From Hyphomicrobiales bacterium (GTDB taxonomy: Bacteria; Pseudomonadota; Alphaproteobacteria; Rhizobiales; Xanthobacteraceae): a stretch of DNA of 64,000 bases. The position numbers were made by a program, and so were the translations under genes. Positions 35,186 to 44,465 of this stretch are shown in pieces. Each line of letters begins with the position of its first letter. Positions within the stretch are counted from its first letter, which is position 1. The notes below the pieces were generated by a model. It searched no databases, had not been told where the DNA came from, and saw only the letters and a list, made by a program, of their open reading frames with translations. The stretch spans positions 136,547 to 200,546 of the forward strand of contig JAKFVL010000010.1 in NCBI GenBank assembly GCA_021732215.1, given 5' to 3'.

Positions 35186-35860
35186 ATGCCCGCGCTGCTC
35201 AAACTTGTCAGCCACAATCTCTGCCCCTATGTGCAGCGCGCGGCGATCGCGTTGACCGAGAAGGGCGTGCCGTTCGAACGGATCGATATCGACCTCGCCA
35301 GCAAGCCCGACTGGTTTTTGAAGATTTCGCCGCTCGGCAAGACTCCCGTATTGCAGGTCGGCGATACCGCGATCTTCGAGTCCGCCGTCATTCTCGAGTA
35401 TCTCGAAGAGACCCAGCCGAAGCCGCTGCATCCGAAAGATCCACTCAAGCGCGCAGAGCATCGCGCGTGGATCGAGTTCTCATCCGCCGTGCTCGGCGAT
35501 ATCTGGGGACTCGAAACTGCTGCCGATGAAGCCGCGTTCAGGGCAAAGGCCAAGCAGCTGGAGGCAAAGTTTGCTCGCCTCGAAACACGGCTGGTCGAGT
35601 CGCCGTGGTTTGATGGCGATGATTTCTCGCTGGTGGATGCGGTATTCGCGCCCGCATTCCGTTACTTCGATGTGTTTGACGAGATCGGCAACTTTGGAAT
35701 TCTTGACGACAAACCGAAGATCGCGGCGTGGCGACAGCAGCTCGCCCGGCGGCCATCGGTCGTCAACGCAGTCGGCAAGGATTATCCAGACTTGCTGCGC
35801 GCGTTCATGCGCCGGCACAAGGCGTGGCTCTCGCAGCTCGATACCAAAGCTGCGGCGTAA
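35186..35860 (+). CDS. Glutathione S-transferase family protein (omega/Cys type)
   Basis: A 224-residue cytosolic protein. The N-terminal thioredoxin-like domain (about 3-78) has a Cys13-Pro-Tyr active-site motif in SHNLCPYVQRA, the cis-Pro segment LGKTPVLQVGD and the glutathione-binding ES pair in IFESAVILEYLEE. The all-helical C-terminal domain includes the FSLVDAVFAPAFRYF N-capping box. An active-site cysteine points to thioltransferase or dehydroascorbate-reductase-like activity rather than classical conjugation. Its promoter carries phased 12-bp repeats, suggesting inducible repression. A palindromic repeat follows the stop. Confidence 0.94.
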   Translation: MPALLKLVSHNLCPYVQRAAIALTEKGVPFERIDIDLASKPDWFLKISPLGKTPVLQVGDTAIFESAVILEYLEETQPKPLHPKDPLKRAEHRAWIEFSSAVLGDIWGLETAADEAAFRAKAKQLEAKFARLETRLVESPWFDGDDFSLVDAVFAPAFRYFDVFDEIGNFGILDDKPKIAAWRQQLARRPSVVNAVGKDYPDLLRAFMRRHKAWLSQLDTKAAA

Positions 35861-35865
35861 GAACC

Positions 35866-35962
35866 GTCATGCCCCTCCTTGTGCCGGGCATCCACGTCTT
35901 ATGCGAGCAAGATTTCTTAAACGTGGATGGCCGGGACAAGCCCGGCCAAGCCCGGCCATGAC
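35866..35962. repeat. Long intergenic palindrome (GTCATG...CATGAC family)
   Basis: Outer arms GTCATG (35866-35871) and CATGAC (35957-35962), and inner arms GCCGGGCATCCACGT and ACGTGGATGGCCGGG, form a long hairpin. A small internal duplication of CCCGGCCAAG is visible on the right arm. This is another repeat type known to me from Bradyrhizobium relatives (recollection). It lies between the convergent GST and hydrolase genes. Confidence 0.8.
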
Positions 35963-35984
35963 AAAGAAAAGAGTTTGCTTGACG

Positions 35985-36632
35985 TCAGCGGACGTTGGCG
36001 AGCCGCATGTCGAGATAGCTTGTCACCGATTCCATCAGCGGCTCGAGCTTGCCGTCGAAGAAGTGGTTGGCGCCCGGGATGATCTGCTGATCGATCACGA
36101 TGCCCTTTTGCGTCTTCAGCTTCTCGACCAGCGTGTTGACGTCCTTCGGCGGCACCACCGCATCCTTCTCGCCATGGACGATCAGGCCGGACGACGGGCA
36201 GGGCGCAAGGAACGAGAAGTCGTAGAGATTGGCCGGCGGCGCGATCGAGATGAAGCCTTCGACCTCCGGGCGGCGCATCAGCAACTGCATGCCGATCCAT
36301 GCACCGAACGAGAAGCCGGTGACCCAGCACGCGCGCGCTTCCGGATTGATCGACTGCGCCCAGTCGAGCGCGGATGCGGCATCCGATAATTCGCCGGTGC
36401 CGTGGTCGAACGAGCCCTGGCTGCGGCCGACGCCGCGGAAATTGAAACGCAGCACCGAGAACCCGCGGTGCACGAAGGCATAGTAACACTGGTAGACGAT
36501 CTGATGGTTCATGGTGCCGTGGAATTGCGGATGCGGATGCAGCACCATCGCAATCGGGGCGTTCTTCTGCTTCGCCGGGTGATAGCGGCCCTCGAGGCGG
36601 CCAGCAGGTCCGGTGAAAATGACTTCGGGCAT
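35985..36632 (-). CDS. Alpha/beta hydrolase
   Basis: A 215-residue cytoplasmic alpha/beta hydrolase. Oxyanion-hole segment VLHPHPQFHGTM, the RFNFRGVGRSQG motif, the nucleophile elbow GFSFG (Ser108), HGEKDAVVPP with the acid Asp, and GANHFF with the catalytic His are all visible. The HPHPxxxGxMxN and NFRGVGRSxG strings characterise a conserved proteobacterial clan whose substrate is unknown. ATG 36632 is preferred to TTG 36638 because an AAGG lies seven bases ahead. No obvious operon partner. Confidence 0.92.
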   Translation of the reverse strand: MPEVIFTGPAGRLEGRYHPAKQKNAPIAMVLHPHPQFHGTMNHQIVYQCYYAFVHRGFSVLRFNFRGVGRSQGSFDHGTGELSDAASALDWAQSINPEARACWVTGFSFGAWIGMQLLMRRPEVEGFISIAPPANLYDFSFLAPCPSSGLIVHGEKDAVVPPKDVNTLVEKLKTQKGIVIDQQIIPGANHFFDGKLEPLMESVTSYLDMRLANVR

Positions 36633-36932
36633 TTGCAATCCTTAAGAACTCAACGGTCGCACGCCGTGCGGGCTGTCAGCCGATGGAGTGGATGGGGCAG
36701 TCGGTCGCAGACGCTCCAAACCCAAGCGATGCGGTGAACGCGGGCCGCCTTCTACCATGGGGCGAGGGTCGAAAAGCAAGCAAAATCAGGTCGTCTTGCG
36801 GCGTCTGGAACTCCCCATGCAGTGTCCCAAGCAGCGGATTCTGCAGCCTTTTTCGGGAGCGATACGGTATGTCTGGTAAAACGTCCGAAGGCCGCTAAAC
36901 CGCAGCGTCTGGAACTGGAAGCCACCACGCCA
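36633..36932. other. 300-bp region upstream of the SUF operon
   Basis: No convincing gene; short frames lack family features. It holds the divergent promoters of the hydrolase and of the cysteine desulfurase gene. The 12-mer GCGTCTGGAACT occurs twice in direct orientation (36801-36812 and 36905-36916), 104 bp apart, the second 17 bp before the start codon. Confidence 0.5.
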
Positions 36933-38096
36933 ATGAATTCGCGGGTCTATCTCGACTGGAATGCGACGGCGCCGCTGCGCCCCGAAGCGCGTGCGGCGCT
37001 TGCAGCTCATTGGGATGTGGCGGGCAATCCGTCGTCGATCCATGCGGAGGGCCGCGCGGCGCGCGCGCTCGTCGAGGCGGCGCGCGATGCGCTGGCGCGA
37101 GCGCTGGGCGCCGACGCACGCAATGTGATTTTCACCTCCGGCGGAACTGAGGCCAACGGTCTGGGGCTGACACCCGGCATGTCCCGCAACGGCAGCTCAC
37201 CGGCGAAGTGGCTGATTGTTTCGGCGATCGAGCATGCGTCCGTGCTGGCGGGCGGACAATTCATGCGCGGGGACATTGCAGTTGCGCCGGTCGATGGCGA
37301 CGGCATCGTCGATCGCGATGCATTGCGTGCGCTGCTTCACGGCAAACCCGCAGCACTCGTCTCGGTCATGCTCGCCAACAACGAGACCGGCGCGATTCAG
37401 CCGATTGCCGAGATTGCCGACATCGTTCATGAGGCCGGTGGCCTTCTCCATGTCGATGCGATTCAGGCGTTCGGAAAAATTCCGGTTGCCGTCGGTGAAT
37501 TGAAAGCCGACCTGCTGTCGGTGTCAGCGCACAAGATCGGCGGCCCCAAGGGTGTCGGCGCACTGGTGCTGACAGAGGGCATCGAGGGCGTTGCTGCCAC
37601 AATCCGGGGCGGCGGGCAGGAGCGCGGAAGGCGCGCCGGAACAGAGAATGTCGCCGGCATTGCGGCTTTCGGAGCCGCAGTGGACGCAGCAATTGCTGCG
37701 ATGCCGGCGGAATCGGCGGCGATGGCGAATTTGCGCAATCGGCTTGAATCAGGTTTGAAACGTCATCCGGGCGCGGTTTTCTTTTCCGAGACGGTTCCGC
37801 GGCTGCCGAACACAACGTTGTTCTCGGCCCCCGGTCTGAAGGCGGAAACTGCCGTGATCGCCTTCGATCTGGAAGGAATCGCTCTGTCCTCCGGTTCGGC
37901 CTGTTCCTCGGGAAAGGTTCAGCCATCCCATGTGCTTGCGGCCATGGGAGTTGCACCTGACCTGATTCAGGGGGCTTTGCGCCTCAGTCTGGGGTGGCAG
38001 AGCCAGGATGCTGACATTGATCGGTGTCTTGAGGCTTGGAGAAAGCTCTCGGGTGTATTACGTAAGGGGAATGAAACGGGGCTTGAACGTTTCTAA
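36933..38096 (+). CDS. Cysteine desulfurase, NifS/IscS-like (group I)
   Basis: A 387-residue PLP enzyme that removes sulfur from cysteine as an enzyme-bound persulfide for Fe-S cluster assembly. Motifs: N-terminal YLDWNATAPLRPEA, TSGGTEANGLGL, EHASVLAG with the PLP-stacking His, the Schiff-base lysine in VSAHKIGGPKG, and the flexible catalytic loop SSGSACSSGKVQPSHV. The long loop with Ser-rich CSSGK marks group I (NifS/IscS), unlike SufS at 41.8 kb. The start chosen at ATG 36933 begins the conserved sequence; an earlier ATG at 36822 adds 37 unconserved residues. First gene of the SUF cluster, 81 bp upstream of sufB. Confidence 0.93.
   Translation: MNSRVYLDWNATAPLRPEARAALAAHWDVAGNPSSIHAEGRAARALVEAARDALARALGADARNVIFTSGGTEANGLGLTPGMSRNGSSPAKWLIVSAIEHASVLAGGQFMRGDIAVAPVDGDGIVDRDALRALLHGKPAALVSVMLANNETGAIQPIAEIADIVHEAGGLLHVDAIQAFGKIPVAVGELKADLLSVSAHKIGGPKGVGALVLTEGIEGVAATIRGGGQERGRRAGTENVAGIAAFGAAVDAAIAAMPAESAAMANLRNRLESGLKRHPGAVFFSETVPRLPNTTLFSAPGLKAETAVIAFDLEGIALSSGSACSSGKVQPSHVLAAMGVAPDLIQGALRLSLGWQSQDADIDRCLEAWRKLSGVLRKGNETGLERF
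38082..38096. promoter_or_regulatory. Candidate ICE (Irr-binding) palindrome upstream of sufB
   Basis: CTTGAACGTTTCTAA spans the last codons and the stop of the desulfurase gene, 82 bp upstream of the sufB start. It is an imperfect inverted repeat; against TTAGAACNNTTCTAA, the iron control element as I recall it, 11 of 13 defined positions match. Irr is the iron/haem-responsive regulator of Rhizobiales, and suf operons are known targets in that order. Role inferred. Confidence 0.4.
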
Positions 38097-38177
38097 TCCT
38101 CGCGCGATGCGCGTATTCAGCCCCGATACAACCTAAGCGTCCACCGCGGTCCTTGAAACCGCGAGCGGAGGATACCA

Positions 38178-39688
<1,511 letters not shown>

Positions 39689-39692
<4 letters not shown>

Positions 39693-40444
39693 ACGCGCTA
39701 TTGGAAGTGAAGAACCTTCAGGTCCGTGTCGAGGAGCGTGAGATTCTCCACGGGCTGACGCTTACCGTGAACCCGGGCGAGGTGCACGCCATCATGGGCC
39801 CGAACGGCTCGGGCAAATCGACGCTGAGCCATGTCATTGCCGGCAAAGCCGGTTATGAAGTCACGGGTGGCGAGGTTCTCTACAAGGGTGAAGATCTGCT
39901 GGAGATGGATCCGAACGAGCGCGCCGCCAAGGGCGTGTTCCTGGCGTTTCAGTATCCGGTCGAAATTCCCGGCGTCGCCACCATGAATTTCCTGCACACC
40001 GCGCTGAACGCGCAGCGCAAGGCGCGCGGCGAGAAGGAAATCCTGACGCCGGACTTTCTGAAGAAGGTTCGCGAGGTGGCGAAGTCGCTGAACATTCCGC
40101 AGGACATGCTCAAGCGTGGCGTCAACGTCGGCTTCTCCGGCGGCGAAAAGAAGCGCAACGAGATTTTGCAGATGGCGCTGTTCGAGCCTGCATTGTGCAT
40201 TCTCGATGAAATGGATTCCGGTCTCGATATCGACGCGCTGCGTGTCGCCGCCGACGGCGTCAACGCATTGCGCTCAAAGGACCGGGCGATGGTCGTGATC
40301 ACCCACTATCAGCGGCTGCTGAACTACATCGTGCCGGACTTCGTGCACGTGATGTCGAAGGGCCGGGTGGTGAAGAGCGGCGGCAAGGAACTGGCGCTGG
40401 AGCTGGAGAAATCCGGCTACGCCCAGTTCGACGACGCGGCTTGA
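39689..40444 (+). CDS. sufC: Fe-S assembly ATPase SufC
   Basis: A 251-residue soluble ABC-type ATPase that drives conformational change in the SufBCD scaffold. Walker [10 protein letters not shown], the Q loop [12 protein letters not shown], signature [10 protein letters not shown], Walker [12 protein letters not shown] (Glu in the position usual for SufC) and the H-loop ITHYQRL are visible. It starts at ATG 39689, overlapping the sufB stop (ATGA), with GAAGGAAG as ribosome site. Confidence 0.98.
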
Positions 40445-40460
40445 TAACGGTGCGATTGCA

Positions 40461-41801
40461 ATGAACGTGGCATTGGCCAAGACCGATACGAAAACAGATA
40501 CAAGCCGCGCGCTCGGTGAAGCGTTCGCCAACGTGCGCGAGCGGCTGCCGGGCACGGGCGCCGTGGCCGAGGCGCGCCAACGCGCGCTTGAGGCGTTCGA
40601 GCGGCAGGGACTTCCGCACCGGCGCGTCGAGGACTGGAAATATACCGACCTGCGTACGGCGATGCGCGAGGTGTTGCCGCTCGCGGCCGCCCCTGACGAG
40701 GCGGCGGCGTCGCGCGCTGCGGCGATTCTGAAATCCGCTGCCGTCAAAGGCGCGCGCCAGCTTGTGCTGGTTGATGGCGTCTACGCGCCGCAACTGTCCA
40801 ATCTCGGCAAGCTGGAGAAGGGTCTCGCGGTCCGCACGCTGCGGGATGCGCTGGAAACCGGTGGCGAAGCGGTTCGCAATCAGTTGCTGCCGCCGAAGCA
40901 ATCCGCCGATCCGATGGTGGCGCTGAACACCGCGATGATGACCGACGGTGTCGTCATCGAGATCAGCGAAGGCGCCGAGCTGGCTCAGGCCATCCAGATC
41001 ATCCACATAGCCAGCGGTGCGTCACCAGCCGCGATGTTCACACGCTCGCTGCTGCGGGTCGGCAACAAGGCGAAGGTGACGCTGATCGAGAGCTTCGTCG
41101 CGGCCGAAGGGGCCAAGAGCTATCAGGCGCATGATGCGCTGGTGGTATCCGTCGGCTCGCACGCGCGGCTCGATCATGTGCGGCTGATGGAAGATGCGCG
41201 CGATGCGTTCAACATCTCGACCGCGTTCGTGACCGTCGGTGCGCACGCGCATTTCAACACCTTCAATCTGACCGCTGGCGGTCAGCTTAGCCGCTATCAG
41301 GCCTTCGTTACGTTCGGCGGCGAACATGCCCGGGTCGAAACCAACGGCGTCAATCTGCTCAATGGCACCCAGCACGGCGACACCACGCTGTTTCTGGATC
41401 ACGCCGTGCCGAACGGAGCGAGCCGCGAGGTATTCCGCGCCGTGCTCGACGACCGCGGCCATTCCGTGTTCCAGGGCCGGATCATCGTGCGCCCGGACGC
41501 GCAAAAGACCGACGCCAAGATGATGACGCGGGCGTTGCTGCTGTCGGACGAAGCGGAAGCCGACAACAAGCCCGAGCTTGAGATTTTCGCCGACGACGTG
41601 ACCTGCGGTCATGGCGCCACCACCGGCGCGCTGGATCAGAGCCTGCTGTTCTATCTGCGTGCGCGGGGCTTGCCGGAAAAGGAAGCGCAGGCGCTGCTGA
41701 TCGAGGCGTTTGTCGGAGAAGCGATCGAGTCCATCGTCGACGACGATCTGCGTGACATCGCGGTTGGTGCTGCGCGGCGGTGGCTTGCGGCGCGAGGATA
41801 A
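40461..41801 (+). CDS. sufD: Fe-S assembly protein SufD
   Basis: A 446-residue SufB paralogue and partner in the SufBC2D complex. Features: the N-terminal helical segment ending in LPHRRVEDWKYTDLR, the beta-helix core (LDHVRLMEDARDAFNIST, NTFNLTAGGQLSRYQ, GTQHGDTTLFLDHAVPNG), and the C-terminal helices FADDVTCGHGATTGALDQ with the conserved functional His, and YLRARGLPEKEAQALLIEAFVGEAIE. It begins 16 bp after sufC and ends 1 bp before the sufS ATG, consistent with a single operon. Confidence 0.97.
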   Translation: MNVALAKTDTKTDTSRALGEAFANVRERLPGTGAVAEARQRALEAFERQGLPHRRVEDWKYTDLRTAMREVLPLAAAPDEAAASRAAAILKSAAVKGARQLVLVDGVYAPQLSNLGKLEKGLAVRTLRDALETGGEAVRNQLLPPKQSADPMVALNTAMMTDGVVIEISEGAELAQAIQIIHIASGASPAAMFTRSLLRVGNKAKVTLIESFVAAEGAKSYQAHDALVVSVGSHARLDHVRLMEDARDAFNISTAFVTVGAHAHFNTFNLTAGGQLSRYQAFVTFGGEHARVETNGVNLLNGTQHGDTTLFLDHAVPNGASREVFRAVLDDRGHSVFQGRIIVRPDAQKTDAKMMTRALLLSDEAEADNKPELEIFADDVTCGHGATTGALDQSLLFYLRARGLPEKEAQALLIEAFVGEAIESIVDDDLRDIAVGAARRWLAARG

Positions 41802-41802
41802 C

Positions 41803-43044
41803 ATGCATCCCGCGGTCAAAAACGGCGCGTATGATGTCTCCCGGGTGCGGGAGGATTTTCCAGCGCTGGCGCAGAAGATCTATGGCAAGCCGCTGGTCTA
41901 TCTCGACAACGCGGCCTCGGCGCAGAAGCCCACGGTCGTGCTCGACCGGATGATGCAGGTCTATACTCACGAATATGCCAATGTGCATCGCGGCCTGCAT
42001 TATCTCGCCAACGCTGCGACTGAAGCATTTGAGGGCGGCCGCAACACGGTCGCGGCATTTCTCAATGCCAAGCGGCCCGAAGAGATCGTGTTTACCCGCA
42101 ACGCGACGGAAGCGATCAATCTGGTCGCGTCATCCTGGGGCGAGCCGAACATCAAGGCCGGCGACGAGATCGTGCTCTCGATCATGGAGCACCATTCCAA
42201 CATCGTCCCCTGGCATTTCCTGCGCGAGCGGCATGGCGCCGTGATCAAGTGGGCGCCGGTCGACGACGACGGCAATTTCCTGCTCGATGAGTTCGAGAAA
42301 CTGCTGACGCCGAAAACCAAAATCGTCGCCATAACTCAGATGTCGAACGCGCTCGGCACCATCGTTCCCGTCAAGGATGTGGTGAAGCTCGCGCATGCGC
42401 GAGGCATTCCGGTGCTGGTCGACGGCAGCCAGGCGGCGGTCCATCTTGCGGTGGACGTTCAGGACATCGATTGCGATTTCTACGTGTTCACAGGCCACAA
42501 GCTGTATGGTCCGACCGGCATCGGCGTGCTCTACGCCAAGCACGAGCATCTGGTCGCGATGCGGCCCTACACCGGCGGCGGCGAGATGATCCGCGAGGTT
42601 TCGCGCGATGTGGTCACGTACGGCGATCCGCCGCACAAATTCGAGGCCGGAACGCCACCGATCGTGGAGGCTGCAGGCCTGGGTGCCGCCATCGACTACG
42701 TCAATTCGATCGGCAAGGAGCGCATTGCCACGCACGAGCACGATCTGCTCACATATGCCCAGAACCGCCTGCGCGAGATCAATTCGCTGCGGCTGATCGG
42801 AACCGCGAAGCACAAGGCCGGCGTCATCTCGTTCGAGATGAAGGGCGCGCACGCCCACGATATCGCGACCATCATCGACCGGCAGGGTGTGGCGGTTCGC
42901 GCCGGCACCCACTGCGTGATGCCGCTTCTGGAGCGGTTCCAGGTCACAGCGACGTGCCGGGCGTCGTTCGGCATGTATAATACCCGCGACGAAGTCGACC
43001 ATCTGGTGCAGGCGCTAATCAAGGCGCAGGATATGTTCTCATGA
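41803..43044 (+). CDS. sufS: Cysteine desulfurase SufS (group II)
   Basis: A 413-residue PLP enzyme supplying sulfur to SufBCD. Motifs: VYLDNAASAQKP, FTRNATEAINLVA, the ILSIMEHHSN-like VLSIMEHHSNIVPW segment with the PLP-stacking His, DGSQAAVHLAVDVQDIDCDFYVFTGHKLYGPTG with the Schiff-base lysine, and the short-loop catalytic cysteine RAGTHCVMPLLERF typical of group II. The N-terminal start is ATG 41803, one base after the sufD stop; the frame upstream is unconserved. The stop overlaps sufT by 4 bp. It is the second desulfurase of this operon. Confidence 0.97.
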   Translation: MHPAVKNGAYDVSRVREDFPALAQKIYGKPLVYLDNAASAQKPTVVLDRMMQVYTHEYANVHRGLHYLANAATEAFEGGRNTVAAFLNAKRPEEIVFTRNATEAINLVASSWGEPNIKAGDEIVLSIMEHHSNIVPWHFLRERHGAVIKWAPVDDDGNFLLDEFEKLLTPKTKIVAITQMSNALGTIVPVKDVVKLAHARGIPVLVDGSQAAVHLAVDVQDIDCDFYVFTGHKLYGPTGIGVLYAKHEHLVAMRPYTGGGEMIREVSRDVVTYGDPPHKFEAGTPPIVEAAGLGAAIDYVNSIGKERIATHEHDLLTYAQNRLREINSLRLIGTAKHKAGVISFEMKGAHAHDIATIIDRQGVAVRAGTHCVMPLLERFQVTATCRASFGMYNTRDEVDHLVQALIKAQDMFS

Positions 43045-43439
43045 GTGAAGCCGACCAGACTTTGAAAGACGCAACCGCGCCGGCCTCGGTGCCGAACAGC
43101 GTGACAACCAACTCGGCCTTGCCGCCGGAAGAAACCGAGCGGCTCGGTAGCGAGATCGTCGGCGCGTTGAAGACCGTTTACGATCCGGAAATTCCAGCCG
43201 ACATCTACGAGCTCGGCCTGATCTATAAGGTCGACATCAAGGACGATCGCTCGGTCGATGTGGAAATGACGCTGACCACGCCCAATTGCCCGGCGGCGGC
43301 CGAGCTTCCGACCATGGTCGAGAATGCGGTCGCGAGCGTTCCGGGCATCGGTGTCGTCAACGTCAGCATCGTCTGGGAGCCGCCGTGGACCCCGGATCGC
43401 ATGACTGACGAGGCTCGCCTCGTCCTCAACATGTGGTGA
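43041..43439 (+). CDS. sufT: SUF system protein SufT (DUF59/MIP18 family)
   Basis: A 132-residue protein of the DUF59 family that helps mature Fe-S proteins. A charged, variable N terminus (1-30) precedes the DUF59 domain: VYDPEIPADIYELGLIY, VEMTLTTPNCPAAAELP with the conserved Cys, and VSIVWEPPWTPDRMTDEARLVL. It overlaps sufS by 4 bp and is followed by sufA after 61 bp, the usual placement in alphaproteobacterial suf operons. Confidence 0.94.
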   Translation: MSEADQTLKDATAPASVPNSVTTNSALPPEETERLGSEIVGALKTVYDPEIPADIYELGLIYKVDIKDDRSVDVEMTLTTPNCPAAAELPTMVENAVASVPGIGVVNVSIVWEPPWTPDRMTDEARLVLNMW

Positions 43440-43500
43440 TAGGGACGTTTCGGATTTTGGATTAACATCGGGCATTGAATCGCCCCGCAGGACTGACCAC

Positions 43501-43899
43501 ATGACTGGGATGACACCAAACAGCTCCGAAAAGCCGAAGCCCCGTCCGCGCCCGCAGGTGATGCGGTTGACGGATGCTGCCGCGGCGCGGGTTCAGGAAC
43601 TGACCCAGCGTGCCGATTCCGAGATTGTCGGTCTGCGCGTCGGCATCAAGAACGGCGGCTGCGCCGGGCAGTCCTACACCGTCGAATACGCCCACGACAT
43701 CAAGGCGACCGACGAGGTCGTCGAGGACAAGGGCGTGAAGGTGCTGGTCGATCCGAAGGCCGTGCTGTTCCTGCTCGGCACCGAGATGGACTACAAGGCC
43801 GACAAGATGCAGGCGCAGTTCGTCTTCAACAATCCGAACCAGATTTCGGCTTGCGGCTGCGGCGAGTCGGTGCAGCTGAAGCCCGCCAGCGCGGACTAG
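43501..43899 (+). CDS. sufA: A-type Fe-S carrier SufA (HesB/IscA family)
   Basis: A 132-residue A-type carrier that accepts clusters from SufBCD and passes them on. The three cluster cysteines are visible: one in KNGGCAGQSYTVEYA and two in the C-terminal CGCG motif (NQISACGCGESVQL). Residues 1-20 are a variable Pro/Lys-rich extension. An in-frame ATG three codons in is an alternative start. Last gene of the operon, 61 bp after sufT. A palindromic repeat follows 30 bp after the stop and probably ends the transcript. Confidence 0.95.
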   Translation: MTGMTPNSSEKPKPRPRPQVMRLTDAAAARVQELTQRADSEIVGLRVGIKNGGCAGQSYTVEYAHDIKATDEVVEDKGVKVLVDPKAVLFLLGTEMDYKADKMQAQFVFNNPNQISACGCGESVQLKPASAD

Positions 43900-43928
43900 T
43901 TTTTCACGCGGCCACGCCTGATTTAGTT

Positions 43929-43977
43929 GGGCATGATCTTGTCCGAAAACCGGTCTCCACTTTTCGGGATCATGCCC
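43929..43977. repeat. Intergenic palindrome (GGGCATGATC family)
   Basis: Arms GGGCATGATC (43929-43938) and GATCATGCCC (43968-43977). Close copy of 24072-24120: the stretch from CCACTTTTCGG to the end is the same in both. It ends two bases before the TfoX start codon, so its right arm occupies the position where a ribosome site would be. Confidence 0.85.
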
Positions 43978-43979
43978 TG

Positions 43980-44450
43980 ATGGACCGCGATTTCCTGATC
44001 GATCTGTTTTCCGAATTCGGCGCGGTGGACATCAAGCGGATGTTTTCCGGCTTTGGCGTATCGGCTGACGGCGTGAATTTCGCCATGGCGCTGCGCGGCG
44101 GGCTGTTTCTGCGCGCCGACGCCGAGACCATCCCCAGTTTCGAAGCGGAAGGCTGCGCGCCGTTTCAGTATCAGACGCGCGCCAAGACCGTGACGGTCAA
44201 TTCGTACTGGCACCTGCCGCCGCGGCTTTACGACGATCCCGAAGAACTGGCGCAATGGGCGAGGGCAGCGCTCGACGCCGCACGCCGCGCGGCGGTGAAG
44301 AAGAGGCCACGGGCGAAGAAGGCTGCAAAGCAGACGAAGCCGTTACTGTCACCACCGAAGCCTCGCAAAGCCAAAGCGGCCAAAGCAAGGAAGAAAGCTG
44401 CTTCCACGAAGCGGCTGGTTCGAAATCAAGCGGTGACAAGCAGGAAATAA
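43980..44450 (+). CDS. TfoX/Sxy-like protein with lysine-rich tail
   Basis: A 156-residue protein. Residues 1-95 are a TfoX N-terminal domain: FSEFGAVDIKRMFSGFGVSADGVNFAMALRGGLFLRAD and FQYQTRAKTVTVNSYWHLP. The C-terminal 60 residues are Lys/Ala/Pro/Arg-rich (AAKQTK, PKPRKAKAAKARKKAA), like histone H1 or AlgP tails, and probably bind nucleic acid. TfoX in other bacteria activates competence, but this family version lacks the C-terminal TfoX domain and its role is unknown. ATG 43980 begins the conserved sequence and lies immediately after a repeat, with no obvious ribosome site. It converges on the GGDEF gene, 15 bp apart. Confidence 0.88.
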   Translation: MDRDFLIDLFSEFGAVDIKRMFSGFGVSADGVNFAMALRGGLFLRADAETIPSFEAEGCAPFQYQTRAKTVTVNSYWHLPPRLYDDPEELAQWARAALDAARRAAVKKRPRAKKAAKQTKPLLSPPKPRKAKAAKARKKAASTKRLVRNQAVTSRK

Positions 44451-44465
44451 GCCGCAGCAGGCGCT

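Noticed and set aside
22743-35962. Insertion sequence between palindromic repeats
   Set aside because: No transposase-like protein is encoded near any repeat, and no target-site duplication was evident.
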